A stretch of DNA of 6,023 bases from Cyanobium sp. NIES-981 (GTDB lineage: Bacteria; Cyanobacteriota; Cyanobacteriia; PCC-6307; Cyanobiaceae): assembly GCA_945907085.1 (NCBI GenBank), contig CAMDSS010000123.1, forward strand, positions 1-6,023. The letters run 5' to 3'. Shown piece by piece: positions 5,585 through 6,023 of this stretch; position 1 is the stretch's first letter, and every line of letters starts with the position of its first letter. The notes below the pieces were generated by a model that was not told the DNA's origin, ran no database searches, and saw only the letters and a program-made list of their open reading frames with translations. A program made the position numbers and the translations under genes.

Positions 5585-6023
5585 GCCGGGCGGTTTTCCC
5601 AGATTTTGGCCACAATCTGCATGCCACTGACGGCCTGCCAGAGGAACAGGGTCATGAGGCCCATATTCAGGCCCACATGGGCTTTGCGGGCAATCAGGTT
5701 GCCCTGCTGCATCAAGGGCGTGAGCGACGCCGCTATCGCAATCATGCATGTCATGGCGATCCCCACAAGCAGGTGGGGCCCCACAAACAACTTGCCATTG
5801 TTGAGGTAGGTGACGGCCATGCCCCCAAAGGTGCCGATCACCATGATCGCCAGCAGAACGCTGCCGATCTGGAAATGGCGCTTGGCGAATTGACCCTTGA
5901 TCAATTGCTTGCGCGCCTCCGGATCCGCCGTGCGGGTGCGCTTGGCCTTGATGCCCAAGAACATGCCGTAGCCGGCGAGAGCTAAAAGGCTCCACATCAA
6001 CAACGGATGCAGAAAGTTCAGGT
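5581..6023 (-). CDS. DUF4079-type membrane protein, 5' end missing
   Basis: The 146 C-terminal residues are visible. The gene runs off the right edge, because the frame is still open there and the sequence upstream of the first possible start, LNFLHPLL, reads like the family. Numbering from the first full codon in the window, four hydrophobic segments lie at about 7-24, 50-73, 79-104 and 115-138, so this is an integral membrane protein. Four histidines sit at or near segment ends: H5 (FLHP), H49 (KRHFQIG), H83 (VGPHLLVG) and H115 (KAHVGLN). Such spacing would fit haem binding as in small b-type cytochromes, but this is inference. Other conserved-looking parts are AKRTRTADPEARKQLIKG (26-43) and TYLNNGKLFVGPH (71-83). 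The family occurs widely in cyanobacteria and its function is unknown to me. The stop TAA (5583-5581) lies inside the end of the convergent DUF1997-type gene. Confidence 0.85.
   Translation of the reverse strand, partial: LNFLHPLLMWSLLALAGYGMFLGIKAKRTRTADPEARKQLIKGQFAKRHFQIGSVLLAIMVIGTFGGMAVTYLNNGKLFVGPHLLVGIAMTCMIAIAASLTPLMQQGNLIARKAHVGLNMGLMTLFLWQAVSGMQIVAKIWENRPA

Noticed and set aside
5773..5784. Perfect 12-base palindrome GTGGGGCCCCAC
   Set aside because: It lies in the coding sequence for the conserved VGPH motif of the DUF4079-type protein, so the codons for V-G-P-H explain it.
5101..5985. 294-residue plus-strand frame, and the 257-residue minus-strand frame at 5222-5995
   Set aside because: Both run across the DUF1997-type and DUF4079-type genes in other frames and have composition unlike real proteins. 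The two recognisable families explain the region.
1..6023. Mobile element, CRISPR array, toxin-antitoxin pair or new defence system
   Set aside because: I saw no transposase or integrase signature, no repeated spacer-like units, no terminal inverted repeats, and every sizeable coding region is explained by housekeeping or conserved cyanobacterial genes.

Overview
The window looks like a piece of chromosome from a GC-rich unicellular cyanobacterium of the Synechococcus/Cyanobium type. Supporting signs are a long-form cyanobacterial IspH beginning MDTRAFKRSL, several small protein families that I know only from cyanobacteria (DUF3181, DUF1997, DUF4079 types), a tRNA gene without an encoded CCA, two perfect copies of the HIP1 octamer GCGATCGC, and starts with almost no Shine-Dalgarno sequences. 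The genus is an inference from protein resemblance, not a search.

Layout, left to right. Positions 1-86 hold no gene I can assign. A tRNA-Arg(ACG) gene lies on the minus strand (224 to 151) with a clear hairpin-plus-T-run terminator at 109-87 and a plausible promoter at 264-234. Divergent from it is a tight plus-strand cluster of three small genes: a two-helix membrane protein (284-532), a DUF3181-type protein joined to it by an ATGA overlap (529-819), and an 86-residue conserved protein of unknown function (844-1104). That cluster runs convergently into murJ (2723-1101, minus), the lipid II flippase of peptidoglycan synthesis; the two stop codons overlap by 4 bp. Thirty-eight bases upstream of the murJ start and divergent from it begins sfsA (2762-3541), followed by ispH (3601-4797), the last enzyme of the MEP isoprenoid pathway, and a DUF1997-type gene (about 4946-5584). 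The last gene, a four-helix DUF4079-type membrane protein (minus, 5581 to beyond 6023), again meets its convergent neighbour by a 4-bp stop-codon overlap and is cut by the right edge.

Most of the window is core housekeeping content, and I see no mobile element, CRISPR array, defence locus or new multi-gene system. The points most worth a second look are: a near-identical 15-base inverted-repeat motif in two upstream regions (before the small-gene cluster and before ispH); substitution in MurJ of three of the arginines known to matter in E. coli; a four-histidine pattern in the DUF4079 protein that could fit haem binding; and the uncharacterised 86-residue protein.
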